Source: Oscillospiraceae bacterium (GTDB lineage Bacteria; Bacillota; Clostridia; Oscillospirales; Ruminococcaceae). Taken from it: DNA of 36,369 nt. Below, in pieces: positions 16,046 through 25,656 of the stretch. The stretch's first letter is position 1. Every line of letters begins with the position of its first letter. Location: positions 1 to 36,369 of the forward strand of contig JAAVZY010000045.1 of the NCBI GenBank assembly GCA_022791945.1. The letters are read 5' to 3'. The notes under the pieces are model-generated. The model was not told the DNA's origin, did not search any database, and saw only the letters and a program-made list of their open reading frames with translations. A program made the position numbers and the translations under genes.

Positions 16046-16995
16046 GCGGCGCTCCCCTCCTGGTTTTCATAGCTGATCACAAGCTCCCCGTCAGCTACCT
16101 GGAACAGGAGATCTCCCTGATAGTCAGTGCGGTAAAAGGCCGCCCCGTCCTCCCGAATCAGAGCCAGCGTCTCCCGGTGGGGATGCCCGTAGGAATTTCC
16201 CTCCCCGCAGAGCGCAATGCAGTAATCCGGATCCACCGCCCGGTAGAAGCGCTTGGAGGTGGAGGTGCTGCTCCCATGATGCCCCAGCTTCAGCACATCC
16301 GCCCGGAGATCCACCTCGTCCTCCAGCATATCCGATTCCACCGGCGTCTCCATGTCCCCTGTAAAGAGAAACCGCCTTCCCTGGTACTCGAACCGGCAGA
16401 CTAAGGATGTGTTGTTCAGCTCGTCGTAATCCCGGTCCGGGCCCAGAATGGTCAGGACGCCCTGGCCCAGCTCATAGCTGTTCCCCACCCGGGAAGGGGT
16501 TATTTTCAGATCCCTGTCCATGATGGCCTCCAGCACCTCCGTATAGGTTCTGGTAGTGGGCGTCATGCTGTCCGGCAGACGGGGCATGATCACCTTTCCG
16601 ATCTCAAACTCCTTGATCACCGTGTCCATGCCGCCGATGTGATCCGAATGGGGATGGGTCATCAGCAGGTAATCAATCTTGGTAATCCCCTGGCCCCGCA
16701 GATAATCCGTCACGGTTTTTCCCTGATCGTTTTCTCCGGCGTCAATCAGCGCGGTATACCCGTCGGAGCGGATGAGGATGCTGTCCCCCTGCCCCACGTC
16801 AATAAAATGCACCTGACAGTCAGAGACAGCGTTGGAGGGACCCGCCGGCGCATCTGTACCGTCCAGTCCGGGGAGCTCGCCCTCCAGGGCCATCAGCAGG
16901 TAAAGCACCAGACAGATTCCCAGCAGAATCAGCAGCCCCTGGTTCAGGGGGATTTTCTTTTTGGCTTGTGACCGCGGCCGCGCTGTTCGTGCCAT
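16042..16995 (-). CDS. Membrane-anchored ComEC/Rec2-like MBL-fold hydrolase
   Basis: A 317-aa protein with a basic N-terminus, a single membrane anchor (LLILLGICLVLYLLMAL, about residues 21-37) and a metallo-beta-lactamase domain outside. The metal motif HPHSDH spans residues 114-119, preceded by VHFIDVGQGDSILIRS. Later ligand motifs are FTGDM and KLGHHGSSTSTS. The domain matches the C-terminal nuclease-like domain of the DNA-uptake channel ComEC, but the channel itself is absent. Known roles of stand-alone versions are poorly defined; an extracellular nuclease or phosphodiesterase is likely. AAAGGAG precedes the start. It overlaps the ygiQ end by 52 nt and the DUF3006 start by 4 nt. Confidence 0.86.
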   Translation of the reverse strand: MARTARPRSQAKKKIPLNQGLLILLGICLVLYLLMALEGELPGLDGTDAPAGPSNAVSDCQVHFIDVGQGDSILIRSDGYTALIDAGENDQGKTVTDYLRGQGITKIDYLLMTHPHSDHIGGMDTVIKEFEIGKVIMPRLPDSMTPTTRTYTEVLEAIMDRDLKITPSRVGNSYELGQGVLTILGPDRDYDELNNTSLVCRFEYQGRRFLFTGDMETPVESDMLEDEVDLRADVLKLGHHGSSTSTSKRFYRAVDPDYCIALCGEGNSYGHPHRETLALIREDGAAFYRTDYQGDLLFQVADGELVISYENQEGSAA

Positions 16996-18854
16996 TGATC
17001 ATGACTCCTTTCTTTTAGATGGCTTCGGGGAGGACGGGCCGCGCATCTGCCCTTTTGGGCGGGGGCGGGACCTGTCCGGGGATCCGGCGGGATCAGGCAT
17101 CCCGGCCCGGTTCCGATCAGATCCTCCCGCTTGGCCAGGATGAGCGCCTTCTTCACCAATGCCCGGTTCTCCGGCAGATAGTACTGGAGCAGCGCCCGCT
17201 GCATGGCCTTTTCCTCTTTGGAACGGGGGACATAGACCTGCTTCCCGGTAAAGGGATCCAGCCCCGTATAATACATACAGGTGGAAACCGTCCCCGGCGT
17301 GGGGTAGAAATCCTGCACCTGATCCGGGTGGAGCCGCTCTGCCTTCAGAAACAGAGCCAGCTCCACAGCCTCCTCCAGAGTGCTCCCCGGATGGGAGGAC
17401 ATCAGGTAGGGCACCAGGTACTGTTCCTTCCCCAGCTGCCGGGTTTTCTCCATATACCTGCGGGAAAATTCCCGGTAGGCGCCGATATGGGGCTTGCCCA
17501 TGCAGTCCAGCACTCCGGCGGCGCAGTGCTCCGGAGCCACCCGGAGCTGGCCGCTGACATGATGCTCCACCAGCTCCTCAAAGAAAGCGCTGTCCGGATC
17601 CGCCAGGAGGTAGTCGTACCGGATGCCGGAGCGGATGAACACCTTTTTTACTCCCGGCAGAGCTCGGAGCCGCCGAAGGAGGGACAGATATGCGCTGTGA
17701 TCCGCCCGCAGCCGGGAGCAGGGCTCCGGCGCCAGACAGCGCCGCTGCTGCAGCCTGCACATGCCCCCCTCCTGATGATCGCAGGAGGGCCGGCGGAAGT
17801 TGGCGGTAGGGCCGCCCACATCACTGATGAAGCCCTTGAACCGGGGATTTTTCAGGAAGCCCTCCGCCTCCCGCAGAAGGGATTCCTCACTGCGCACCGC
17901 AATATGCCGGCCCTGATGGAAGGCGATGGAGCAGAAATTGCAGGCCCCGAAGCACCCCCGGTTGTGGGTCAGGGAGAACTCCACCTCCTGGAGGGCGGGC
18001 ACTCCCTCCGGGTACATGGGATGGGCGGCCCGTTCATAGGGCAGCTCCGCCACCCAGTCCAGCTCCTCTGTGGTCAGGCACCGCATGGGCGGATTCTGTA
18101 CCAGCATCCGGTTCCCGTGCCGCTGGAGAAGGATTTTCCCACGCAGGGGATCCTGCTCGTTCATCTGCTGGCAGACGGCTTTTGCGTAGCTGGCCTTATC
18201 CCTGGCCACGATCTCAAAGTCCGGGCACTGCACCCCGCCCCAGGGGGTATCCCTGGGATCAATCAGAACGCAGGTACCCCGAATATCGGTGAGGGAGGCG
18301 ATTTCCTCGCCCGCCTCCAGCCGCCGGACCAGCTCCATGGTCTGAAGCTCGCCCATGCCGTAGATCAGGAGATCCGCGCCGCTGTCCAGCAGGATGGAGG
18401 GCCGGACCCGATCGTCCCAGTAGTCATAATGGGCGAACCGCCGGAGAGAGGCCTCCAGGCCTCCAAGGACGACAGGCGTGCCGGGAAACGCCTTCCGGCA
18501 GAGCTGCGAGTAGGCGATCACCGCCCGATCCGGCCGAAGTCCCCGACGGCCGCCGGGGCTGTAGGCATCCTGGGAGCGGAGCCGCTTGGCAGTGGTGTAG
18601 TGAGCCACCATGGAATCGATATTCCCGCCGGAAACCAGAAAGGCCCGGCGGGGCGCTCCCAGGCGGCGGATATCCTCCAGCCCCTGGGGCTGGGCGATGA
18701 TACCCACGGCAGCGCCCATGGCCTCCGCCACCCGGGAGATAATGGCGGCCCCAAAGGTGGGATGATCCACGTAAGCGTCCCCAGTGACCACGATATAATC
18801 CAGCTGCCGAATCCCCCGTTCATCCAGCTCCTTCCGAGAAACAGGCAGAAACAT
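16944..18854 (-). CDS. YgiQ family radical SAM protein
   Basis: A large radical SAM enzyme (636 aa) of the YgiQ/UPF0313 family; the substrate is unknown. An N-terminal cobalamin-binding-like region (YIVVTGDAYVDHPTFGAAII) precedes the radical SAM core, with the 4Fe-4S motif CFGACNFC within LTHNRGCFGACNFCS. Conserved blocks FKGFISDVGGPTANF, FIRSGIRYDYLL and PYLMSSHPGST are typical. An extra basic, Arg/Pro-rich tail of about 45 residues overlaps the next gene by 52 nt and may be non-functional read-through. AAAGGAG lies about 13 nt from the ATG, rather far. It begins 24 bp from repeat copy E. Confidence 0.93.
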   Translation of the reverse strand: MFLPVSRKELDERGIRQLDYIVVTGDAYVDHPTFGAAIISRVAEAMGAAVGIIAQPQGLEDIRRLGAPRRAFLVSGGNIDSMVAHYTTAKRLRSQDAYSPGGRRGLRPDRAVIAYSQLCRKAFPGTPVVLGGLEASLRRFAHYDYWDDRVRPSILLDSGADLLIYGMGELQTMELVRRLEAGEEIASLTDIRGTCVLIDPRDTPWGGVQCPDFEIVARDKASYAKAVCQQMNEQDPLRGKILLQRHGNRMLVQNPPMRCLTTEELDWVAELPYERAAHPMYPEGVPALQEVEFSLTHNRGCFGACNFCSIAFHQGRHIAVRSEESLLREAEGFLKNPRFKGFISDVGGPTANFRRPSCDHQEGGMCRLQQRRCLAPEPCSRLRADHSAYLSLLRRLRALPGVKKVFIRSGIRYDYLLADPDSAFFEELVEHHVSGQLRVAPEHCAAGVLDCMGKPHIGAYREFSRRYMEKTRQLGKEQYLVPYLMSSHPGSTLEEAVELALFLKAERLHPDQVQDFYPTPGTVSTCMYYTGLDPFTGKQVYVPRSKEEKAMQRALLQYYLPENRALVKKALILAKREDLIGTGPGCLIPPDPRTGPAPAQKGRCAARPPRSHLKERSHDQWHEQRGRGHKPKRKSP

Positions 18855-18878
18855 TTCTGGTTTTGCGCTCCTTTCGGG

Positions 18879-19387
18879 GAAGACCTCGAGAGCTCTGCTC
18901 TCGAGCTCTCGCCAAGGGGATTAAATCCCCTTGGATTCCCGTAAATTTTTTTGGGGGTGGGGGCCTGCCTCGCTGATACTCCCCGCAAGGCCGATCGCCC
19001 GCCTACCCATTTTTTCGTAAAGAAAAAATTCAGCCCTACATGCGGAGCAGAGACTGCGACGCAGACAGCTTCGAGCGTGTCCTGCTACGCTCGGGGCTTT
19101 CTGCAAGGAGGGCCAGCTTTGTGCTACGCTCGGAATCCCCCTGCCGCTTCGTCAGAAGCGGAATACAAGGGGGCAAGGGGTTTGTGCGGCGCAGAGAGTA
19201 ACCCACACGCAGGTGGGAGCTTTTTTCTTTACGAAAAAAGCGTCCTGCGTGAATCAGACTCTCTGCGTGGCAGAAAGCCGGAAGTCTGTACAGACTTGCC
19301 CCCCTTTTTCCGCCCTTAAAAAGGACGGGAATCCAAGGGGGGCCAGGCCCCCTTGGCGGAGCTCGAGGCAGAGCCTCGAGGCCTTCC
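18879..19387 (+). repeat. Family-1 mosaic hairpin element, copy E, with internal insertion (about 509 bp)
   Basis: Left end CTCGAGAGC-tct-GCTCTCGAG, CCAAGGGGATT/AATCCCCTTGG, a G-rich tract, ATTTTTTCGTAAAGAAAAAAT, core, GCTTTTTTCTTTACGAAAAAAGC, AAGTCTGTACAGACTT, CCAAGGGGG/CCCCCTTGG and CTCGAGGC-aga-GCCTCGAG, ending GCCTTCC. The core is enlarged by roughly 85 bp (about 19104-19187), with TGCTACGCTCGG duplicated at 19083 and 19122. It ends 11 bp from the ftsK stop. Confidence 0.9.
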
Positions 19388-19398
19388 CCCTGACATTC

Positions 19399-22074
19399 TC
19401 AAACATCCTGATTCATGTTCATTTCGATCCACTGCTGACGGGTGATGATGACGGGGCGGGGCTTAGAGCCCTCAAAAGCGCCCACGATGCCCTTGCTCTC
19501 CATCTCATCAATCAGGCGGGCGGCGCGGGCATAGCCTACCTTCAGCTTTCGCTGAAGGTAGGAGGCGGAGGCCTGGCCGGCCTCGATCACGCACTCCACC
19601 GCGTCATTCAGCAGCTCGTCGCTGTCGTCGAAGCCGCCGCCGTCACTGCCGCCGCTCCCCTTCTCCGACACGGCCTGCCGCTCGATCTCCTCCAGCACCT
19701 TGTCGTCATAGTCCGCCGTGCCGCTGTTCTTGATAAACTCTGTGACCTGCTCCACTTCCTTGTCGCTGACAAAGCAGCCCTGCACCCGCACCGGCTTGGG
19801 ATACCCCAAAGGAGCGAACAGCATATCGCCCCGGCCCAGCAGCTTCTCCGCGCCGCCCGCGTCCAGAATGGTGCGGGAATCCACTGTGGAGGACACCGCG
19901 AAGGCAATCCGGGAGGGAATGTTGGCCTTGATAATGCCGGTGATTACATCCACCGAGGGCCGCTGGGTGGCAATCACCAGGTGCATCCCGGCCGCGCGGG
20001 CCATCTGCGCCAGCCGGCAGATGGCGTCCTCCACCTCGTTGGGCGCGGCCATCATCAGATCCGCCAGCTCGTCGATGATGATGACCACCTGGGGCATGGG
20101 CGCCAGCTCCGGCTTCTCCTCGGCAAGGGCGTTGTAGCCGAAGAAGTCCCGGACGTTGTTCTCCGCAAAGAGCTTGTAGCGGTTGAGCATCTCCGTCACC
20201 GCCCAGCCCAGCGCCCCCGCCGCCTTCCGGGGATCCGTCACCACGGGGACCAGCAGGTGGGGAATCCCATTGTAAACCCCCAGCTCCACCACCTTGGGAT
20301 CGATCATCAGGAACCGCACCTCGCTGGGGGAGGATTTGTACAGCAGGCTGATAATAATGGAATTGATGCAGACTGACTTGCCGGAGCCGGTGGCTCCGGC
20401 AATGAGCATGTGCGGCGTTTTGGCGATATCCGCAATCACCGGCGCGCCGGTAATGTCCCGGCCCAGAGCGAAGCTCAGCTTGCTCTTTGCCTGCTCGAAC
20501 TCCCGTGTCTCGATGATCTCCCGCATGGTGACCACGTCGGTTTTCCGGTTGGGAACCTCAATGCCCACCGCCGGCTTGTTGGGAATGGGCGCTTCGATCC
20601 GCACCCCCGCCGCCGCCAGGTTCAGGGCAATATCGTCCGCCAGACCGGTGATCCGGCTGATCTTCACCCCTGCGGAGGGCTGGAGCTCATACCTGGTCAC
20701 CGTGGGCCCCCGGCTGATATCGATCACCTTGGTCTGCACCCCGAAGCTCTTCAGGGTATCCACAAGCAGATCCGCGTTGGCCCGAAGCTCGCCGCTCACA
20801 TCCTGGTTTTCATTGGGCTTGGGCGCCTTCAGCAGCCCCACAGGCGGGAATACATACTCCCCTCCTACATAGAGCTTTGCCTGATCCGCCCGGTCGAATA
20901 CCGGCTCCACCGGGATCACCGGCTCCTCCTCCCGCTGGAAGCTTAGCGCCTTGTTCACCAGCTCGTCCACAGCGGGATCCCGTTCCTCCAGGGCCGGGAT
21001 GGGCTCCTCCGCCGGGAGAAGCGGCTCAGGAGGCGCATCCGGCGCGGAGGGAGCCTCCTCCGCCTCCAAGACCTCTGAAACCTCCAGAACAGGCTTGGCA
21101 GTCCGCACAGAGGAAACCGCCTCGGCGGACACCGCCGCCTGCTTCCGCTCTTCCTCCAAAAGCACCTCCAGAGAGGGCTTCTGCTCCTCCGGGGGAGGCT
21201 TCGGGGCGGAGGGCTCCTTCGGCAGCTCCGGAGCGGCGTACTGCTCCCAGAGCCGATCCGCCTCCCGCGCGGCGGGCGTCTCCCCTCTTGGCGGAGCAGT
21301 GGGAGCGGGCTCCGGAGGGGTATCCTCCTGCTCCTCCGGACCCAAATCCACGTCAATATTGAAGCGGTTGGCCCGCTTACGCTCCTCCCGACGCTCCCGC
21401 TTTTCCTCCGTAACGGCCTCCCGCTCCTCCCGGCGCTGGACGTAGCTCTCGTTCACCTTCTGCACCGGCTTGGCAATCCCCTTAAACAAGCCGATGAGCG
21501 TGGCGCCCGTCAGCAGCATCACAAAGGCAAACAAAAACAGGGAAATGATGATCACCGCGCCCACCTTGCCGCAGGCGGCGTTGAGCGGCCAGCCCAGCAG
21601 GCCCCCGGCTACACCGCCGCCCTTGAGGAACCGGCCCTTGTCGTAGAGCTCCATAATCCCGTCAAAGAAGCCTGTCCCGGGGAAGGGATTGGCGGAACAG
21701 ATCTCCGCCAGGGCGCAGACCAGCAGCTCCAGAATGCCGGTCTGCCAGAGCTTGTGGCGGATCTCGCCCACGGGCTTGTCCAGGGTGGCCATAATGGCTA
21801 TGTAGATCAAAGCCGCCGGAATCAGCCAGACCGCCGCCCCGAACAATCCGTAGAGGAACTGGTGCATCAGGAGCCACAGGTTGCTCCCGGAGATGGCCGC
21901 GATGGCCGCCAGCAGGATGCCCGCCGTAAACAGCACAATGGCGGAGGCCTGCTGGCGGCTCCGGCGGACCTGCTCCTGTCCGGATTTGCTCCGGGCTCCG
22001 GTTTTCGCCCGGCTTCCAGCGGGCTTTTTCCGTCCGGAGGAGGCGGGCTTTCTGGTGGATGCTTTTGTTGCCAT
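19399..22074 (-). CDS. DNA translocase FtsK/SpoIIIE
   Basis: A septal DNA pump of 891 aa. The basic N-terminus (1-42) is followed by four membrane segments (about 45-195), an acidic Pro/Glu-rich linker (about 215-400), and the alpha/beta motor with Walker A GATGSGKS (560-567), the [10 protein letters not shown] block and the Walker B region [15 protein letters not shown]-terminal gamma winged helix ([23 protein letters not shown]) reads orienting DNA sequences. Only one such gene is visible, so it may serve both vegetative division and forespore DNA transfer. The tepA-ylzJ neighbourhood is like that of Bacillus spoIIIE. The start has AAAAAGGA about 14 nt upstream. It lies 50 nt after uppP. 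Confidence 0.96.
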   Translation of the reverse strand: MATKASTRKPASSGRKKPAGSRAKTGARSKSGQEQVRRSRQQASAIVLFTAGILLAAIAAISGSNLWLLMHQFLYGLFGAAVWLIPAALIYIAIMATLDKPVGEIRHKLWQTGILELLVCALAEICSANPFPGTGFFDGIMELYDKGRFLKGGGVAGGLLGWPLNAACGKVGAVIIISLFLFAFVMLLTGATLIGLFKGIAKPVQKVNESYVQRREEREAVTEEKRERREERKRANRFNIDVDLGPEEQEDTPPEPAPTAPPRGETPAAREADRLWEQYAAPELPKEPSAPKPPPEEQKPSLEVLLEEERKQAAVSAEAVSSVRTAKPVLEVSEVLEAEEAPSAPDAPPEPLLPAEEPIPALEERDPAVDELVNKALSFQREEEPVIPVEPVFDRADQAKLYVGGEYVFPPVGLLKAPKPNENQDVSGELRANADLLVDTLKSFGVQTKVIDISRGPTVTRYELQPSAGVKISRITGLADDIALNLAAAGVRIEAPIPNKPAVGIEVPNRKTDVVTMREIIETREFEQAKSKLSFALGRDITGAPVIADIAKTPHMLIAGATGSGKSVCINSIIISLLYKSSPSEVRFLMIDPKVVELGVYNGIPHLLVPVVTDPRKAAGALGWAVTEMLNRYKLFAENNVRDFFGYNALAEEKPELAPMPQVVIIIDELADLMMAAPNEVEDAICRLAQMARAAGMHLVIATQRPSVDVITGIIKANIPSRIAFAVSSTVDSRTILDAGGAEKLLGRGDMLFAPLGYPKPVRVQGCFVSDKEVEQVTEFIKNSGTADYDDKVLEEIERQAVSEKGSGGSDGGGFDDSDELLNDAVECVIEAGQASASYLQRKLKVGYARAARLIDEMESKGIVGAFEGSKPRPVIITRQQWIEMNMNQDV

Positions 22075-22124
22075 GATACAGTAACCGTCCTTTTTCTGTA
22101 TATCTGTATGAATGCTTCCGGATC

Positions 22125-22973
22125 CTACCGGACAATCAGATCGTAGATTCCCAGACCGATGGTCACCGCGCCCACCGCCAGGGTGTAGTAGGCGAAGATC
22201 TTAAACCGATCCGACCGGATCAGCCACGCCACCATCTTAATGGCGAAGAATCCCACTACTGCGGACACAAGGAATCCCACCGCCAGGGGCAGAAGCTCCA
22301 CCTCCTGCCCGGAGGTGACCACATCCTTAAACTCCATCACGCCCGCCCCCAGGATCGCCGGGATGCCCAGGATGAAGGAGAACTGAACCGCGTACTTCTT
22401 CGACAGCCCGCAGATCAGGCTGGTTGCCACCGTAGAGCCGGACCGGGAAATCCCCGGCAGGGTGGCCGCGCACTGGGTAAGGCCGATGGCAACAGCGTCC
22501 GTATAGCGCATATTCCGCCCGGTTTTATCCCCCTTGACCACTCGGTCGGAGAGATAGAGCAGGACGCTGGTCAGCAGGAAGCAGCCGCCCAGCACCAGCA
22601 GACTGGGCTGGCTGATCAGCCCCTTCAGCTTCCCGTAGAAGGGCAGCAGCAGGCAGAGGGGCAGAGTCGCCACAATCAGCATGACGATCATCCGCCGGTA
22701 CTCGTTCATATCCTTCCAGCGAAATTTCCCGGTAAAGAGATCTCCCGCCATCCGGAAGAACTCCAGGATCAAATTCCAAATGGTGCTGTGGAAGGCAATG
22801 AACACCGCCACCAGCGTTCCCAGGTGCATCACCACCGAAAGGAGCGTTCCCTCCTCCGGGGAAACCTGGGTAAACCGCTGCACCAGAGCCAGATGCCCTG
22901 AGCTGGAAACGGGCAGGAACTCCGTAAGTCCCTGAACAATCGCCTGAAGAACCGCGCTTAGAATATTTGACAT
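22125..22973 (-). CDS. uppP: Undecaprenyl-diphosphatase (BacA/UppP)
   Basis: An integral membrane phosphatase that recycles undecaprenyl pyrophosphate to the monophosphate carrier for wall synthesis; it also confers intrinsic bacitracin tolerance. The signature motifs are both present: [16 protein letters not shown] near the N-terminus and [12 protein letters not shown] (arginine/serine motif) mid-protein. Length 282 aa with about eight membrane segments. A strong GGAGGAAGGA precedes the start. It sits between ylzJ/copy F and ftsK, a position not occupied by uppP in Bacillus. Confidence 0.96.
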   Translation of the reverse strand: MSNILSAVLQAIVQGLTEFLPVSSSGHLALVQRFTQVSPEEGTLLSVVMHLGTLVAVFIAFHSTIWNLILEFFRMAGDLFTGKFRWKDMNEYRRMIVMLIVATLPLCLLLPFYGKLKGLISQPSLLVLGGCFLLTSVLLYLSDRVVKGDKTGRNMRYTDAVAIGLTQCAATLPGISRSGSTVATSLICGLSKKYAVQFSFILGIPAILGAGVMEFKDVVTSGQEVELLPLAVGFLVSAVVGFFAIKMVAWLIRSDRFKIFAYYTLAVGAVTIGLGIYDLIVR

Positions 22974-23010
22974 GATCCTTCCTCCATTATGTAGGTGTCT
23001 GCCTGGCGCC

Positions 23011-23033
23011 AGAGCCTATTCAAGATCTCTGGG
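23011..23033 (+). repeat. Family-3 terminus flanking copy F
   Basis: AGAGCCTATTCAAGATCTCTGGG matches the left terminus of the 30660-30820 element at most positions. It lies just outside copy F. A degenerate inverted partner (GAGAGCCTGAACAGCCTC, about 23511-23530) lies on the other side of copy F. Confidence 0.6.
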
Positions 23034-23040
23034 TATCAGG

Positions 23041-23499
23041 GGAAGACCTCGAGAGCTCTGCTCTCGAGCTCTCGCCAAGGGGATTAAATCCCCTTGGATT
23101 CCCGTAAATTTTTTTGGGGGTGGGGGCCTTCCTCGCTGATACTCCCTACGTGGCTGATCGCCCGCCTACCCATTTTTTCGTAAAGAAAAAATTCATCCCC
23201 ATAGGCGGCGCAGACCGTACGACGCAGAAAGCCCCGAGCGTGTTCTGTTACGCTCATACTGTCTGCGCCGCAGGAACTATCCCGCACGCAGGGGGGAGCT
23301 TTTTTCTTTACGAAAAAAGCGTACTGCGTGAATCAGACTATCTGCGTGGCAGAAAGCTGGAAGTCTGTACAGACTTGACCCCACCCCTTTTTCCGCCCTT
23401 GAAAAGCCCTTAAAAATTACGGGTTCCAAGGCGATTTAGATCCCCGATGCGTCGTGAAACGACGCACCGCAGAGCCGCGAGACAGAGTCTCGCGGCCTT
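23041..23499 (+). repeat. Family-1 mosaic hairpin element, copy F (about 459 bp)
   Basis: Left end CTCGAGAGC-tct-GCTCTCGAG, CCAAGGGGATT/AATCCCCTTGG, ATTTTTTCGTAAAGAAAAAAT, core, GCTTTTTTCTTTACGAAAAAAGC, AAGTCTGTACAGACTT, a decayed CCAAGG module, TGCGTCGT-gaa-ACGACGCA and CGCGAGAC-aga-GTCTCGCG, ending GGCCTT. It separates ylzJ (stop 31 bp away) from uppP (start 67 bp away). Confidence 0.9.
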
Positions 23500-23530
23500 G
23501 CCCGACCGCGCAGAGAGCCTGAACAGCCTC

Positions 23531-23743
23531 CTAGCGTTCTGTGTGGGGGCGGGCGTTGGGGAGCAGCTCTCCTGGAGCGTACCGAAGATAGTCTGCCGGA
23601 TCCGTGGAGAGGATCCGTTCAATCTGCAGGCCCTCCGGAGAGCTTCTGCCCTGAAACAGGCTTTCGCCCTGCCGCCGGTATTCCATCGGCCCGGGCGGCT
23701 CATAGAAGATTGCATATTCACTGACCACTGTGTGCAGAAGCAT
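23531..23743 (-). CDS. ylzJ: YlzJ-like protein
   Basis: A 70-aa protein of the YlzJ-like family. It begins [16 protein letters not shown] and carries the conserved central block [21 protein letters not shown]. Function is unknown; in Bacillus ylzJ lies between tepA and spoIIIE, the order reproduced here except that uppP and a repeat intervene before ftsK. It overlaps the 3' end of tepA by 26 nt in another frame. GAGGG precedes the ATG by 5 nt. Its stop codon touches a degenerate family-3 terminus. Confidence 0.8.
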   Translation of the reverse strand: MLLHTVVSEYAIFYEPPGPMEYRRQGESLFQGRSSPEGLQIERILSTDPADYLRYAPGELLPNARPHTER

Positions 23744-24548
23744 GAAATCCCTCGCTTTCTCCTGAACGGCGCTGGCCTGTTTTGCCGGGAGCGCTCCGGC
23801 GGGCCGCGCCGGATTTGCGGGGCTTTTTCTTCTCTTCCCCCGCCCTGCTCTCGATCATCCCATAAAGGCACTGGACCGCGTCCGCCAGGCCGCCCAGCCG
23901 ATCAATCAGGCCCTCCTTGACCGCGTCCTCCCCGTTCAGGACGGTTCCCACATCCGTGGCCAGCTCTCCGGTGGTCATCATCAGCTTCCGGAAGCGCTTC
24001 TCCGTGATCCGGGAGTTTTTCACCACAAAGCCCACGATCCGATCCTGCATCTTCTCAAAGTAGGACAGCGTTTGAGGGACGCCCAGCACCAGGCCGTTCA
24101 TCCGCACGGGATGAATCGTCATGGTGGCGGAGGGCACAATGAAAGAACAGTTGGAGCTTACCGCCAGAGGGACGCCGATGGAATGCCCGCCCCCCAGCAC
24201 AATGGAAACCGTGGGCTTTGACATCCCGGCGATCAGCTCCGCAATGGCAAGGCCCGCCTCCACGTCTCCGCCCACGGTATTGATCAGGATCATCAGCCCC
24301 TTGATCTCCGGGGACTGCTCGATGGCTACCAGCTGGGGCATCACATGCTCATATTTGGTGGTTTTGTTCTGGGAGGGCAGGATGTAGTGGCCCTCCACCT
24401 GCCCGATGATGGTCAGGCAGTGAATCACGTGCTCCCCGTGGGTGGTGATGGAGCCGGTCTGAATGATGCTGCTCTGCTGAGTCTCTTCCTCCTGGGTGTC
24501 CTCCTGCTCCTCTTCGGGGCAGTTCGCCGCCTTCAGCTCCTCGTTCAT
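23718..24548 (-). CDS. tepA: TepA-type ClpP-like protease
   Basis: A ClpP-fold serine protease of the TepA (YmfB) group, 276 aa, cytoplasmic. In Bacillus TepA degrades small acid-soluble spore proteins during outgrowth and was first linked to protein translocation. The oxyanion/serine region [15 protein letters not shown] contains the probable nucleophile, and [11 protein letters not shown] carries the likely catalytic His. [19 protein letters not shown] is the typical ClpP substrate-strand region. An acidic N-terminal extension and a basic C-terminal tail ([14 protein letters not shown]) are extra. Start ATG 24548 has GGAAGGGA upstream. A perfect sigma-A promoter lies at 24677-24705, leaving a leader of about 120 nt with two hairpins. 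Confidence 0.9.
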   Translation of the reverse strand: MNEELKAANCPEEEQEDTQEEETQQSSIIQTGSITTHGEHVIHCLTIIGQVEGHYILPSQNKTTKYEHVMPQLVAIEQSPEIKGLMILINTVGGDVEAGLAIAELIAGMSKPTVSIVLGGGHSIGVPLAVSSNCSFIVPSATMTIHPVRMNGLVLGVPQTLSYFEKMQDRIVGFVVKNSRITEKRFRKLMMTTGELATDVGTVLNGEDAVKEGLIDRLGGLADAVQCLYGMIESRAGEEKKKPRKSGAARRSAPGKTGQRRSGESEGFHASAHSGQ

Positions 24549-24676
24549 CCTTGACCATTCCCTTCCCGCCGTACAAACCGGTACGGCCTATTTGCATCTG
24601 TCCCCGCCAAAGCGCCGGGACAGTCCGCCGGGAATAGTGTTTACCTCTTTCAGCAGAGTATGCGGCTCATCTTTCT

Positions 24677-24705
24677 ATTATAATCAGCTTTCCAGATGAT
24701 GTCAA
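24677..24705 (-). promoter_or_regulatory. Consensus sigma-A promoter of tepA-ylzJ
   Basis: On the minus strand TTGACA (24705-24700), a 17-nt spacer and TATAAT (24682-24677) match consensus at all twelve positions. The leader that follows can form CTGTCCC...GGGGACAG and GCCGTAC...GTACGGC hairpins. The rest of 24549-24743 holds no gene. Confidence 0.9.
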
Positions 24706-24743
24706 ATAAAAATAAACATATGTTCCAAATTATTTTTTATATT

Positions 24744-25472
24744 TTACGACAGATCCCAGGGATCCATTCCCTGCTCCCGGAGGGTGCCGGCCAGTTCCCC
24801 CTGGGGAACTGTGATGTTGGTATAGTATTGGGGGATTTCCCCTACAATAATGGTTTCAGCGGCCACGAAGTCAGTATGTACTGTCACGGGCTCCCGGCGG
24901 AGGGGAACCATGGCGGAGAGCTCCAGGGTAAGCCCCAGTACGATCTGGTGGCTGGTCTGGTTGATTCCGGCGGAGTGAAAGCGGCTTTCCACCGTAGTGC
25001 TCAGGCTTCCCACAGGGACCAGCCGAAAGGGGATATCCGGCCCTCTTCCGGCCAGCCACTCACTTCCCAGAAGGGTGCCCAGCGGCAGGGAATAGCTGTG
25101 GCGGCGCTGTTCCTCCAGGGCCTGGGCGATGTTCTGTTCCAGCCTGCTTTTGAGCCGTCCCAGCTCTCCGGCGTTGGTTTCCACCGAGATGATCCGCCCC
25201 TCCCCGTCCTGGGCGATCTGAACCAGGGCGCCGTAATCCAGGCCGGTTTCCTGGAGAAGGCTGAGGGTTTCCTCCGCCAGAATTTCCGTGGCCAGGAGCC
25301 GCCCCTGATACTGGAGGGCCTCCCTCACGGTGGATCCCATGGCAAAGTGGATCGCTCCTGCAAGCAGCACGGTCAGAAGAAGGAAGCGCGTCAGGGGACT
25401 GCGCCTTCTCCTTGGCGGAATCCCAGTCCCCGGGCGGCTCTGCCTTGAATAGTTCCGGTGAACCGTTTTCAT
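24744..25472 (-). CDS. yunB: Sporulation protein YunB
   Basis: A 242-aa membrane-anchored protein of the YunB family, which in Bacillus is a sigma-E-controlled mother-cell protein. An arginine-rich cytoplasmic start (RPGTGIPPRRRR) is followed by one membrane segment (FLLLTVLLAGAIHFAMG) and a long extracytoplasmic domain. The conserved C-terminal half includes LPLGTLLGSEWLAGRGPDI, VESRFHSAGINQTSHQI and YYTNITVPQ. ATG 25472 is chosen because AAGGAGG lies just upstream, although the spacing is only 2 nt; the track's earlier ATG has no Shine-Dalgarno site. It supports an endospore-forming host. Confidence 0.85.
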   Translation of the reverse strand: MKTVHRNYSRQSRPGTGIPPRRRRSPLTRFLLLTVLLAGAIHFAMGSTVREALQYQGRLLATEILAEETLSLLQETGLDYGALVQIAQDGEGRIISVETNAGELGRLKSRLEQNIAQALEEQRRHSYSLPLGTLLGSEWLAGRGPDIPFRLVPVGSLSTTVESRFHSAGINQTSHQIVLGLTLELSAMVPLRREPVTVHTDFVAAETIIVGEIPQYYTNITVPQGELAGTLREQGMDPWDLS

Positions 25473-25511
25473 CCCCTCCTTGCTTAAATATGGCCCAGAG
25501 GGCATATCAAC

Positions 25512-25543
25512 AGTATATGCGGCTCTCTCCTGGAAATCAATTC
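25512..25543 (-). promoter_or_regulatory. Possible sigma-E promoter of yunB
   Basis: On the minus strand CATATACT (25519-25512) resembles the sigma-E -10 CATACANT, with a weak GAATTGATT 15 nt upstream. Proposed because YunB is a sigma-E gene in Bacillus; the -35 match is poor. Confidence 0.35.
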
Positions 25544-25582
25544 ACCAGGGACGTCCTCATGCCCGCCGCATTCTTTTCTCCC

Positions 25583-25611
25583 TTGACAAATTGCGCTTTA
25601 TAGGATACGAT
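25583..25611 (+). promoter_or_regulatory. Sigma-A promoter of the queT transcript
   Basis: TTGACA (25583-25588), a 17-nt spacer and TACGAT (25606-25611). Transcription from here would run through repeat copy G and the preQ1 aptamer before queT, a leader of about 340 nt. Confidence 0.65.
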
Positions 25612-25656
25612 ACAAAATAAACGATTTTGAAAGGTTGTCTCTGCGTGGCCGAAGGG

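Noticed and set aside
17019-18944. 641-aa plus-strand ORF
   Set aside because: Antisense shadow of the YgiQ gene; no ribosome site or family features.
23410-23871. 153-aa minus-strand ORF ending in copy F
   Set aside because: It overlaps tepA and ylzJ in a third frame and its end is repeat DNA.
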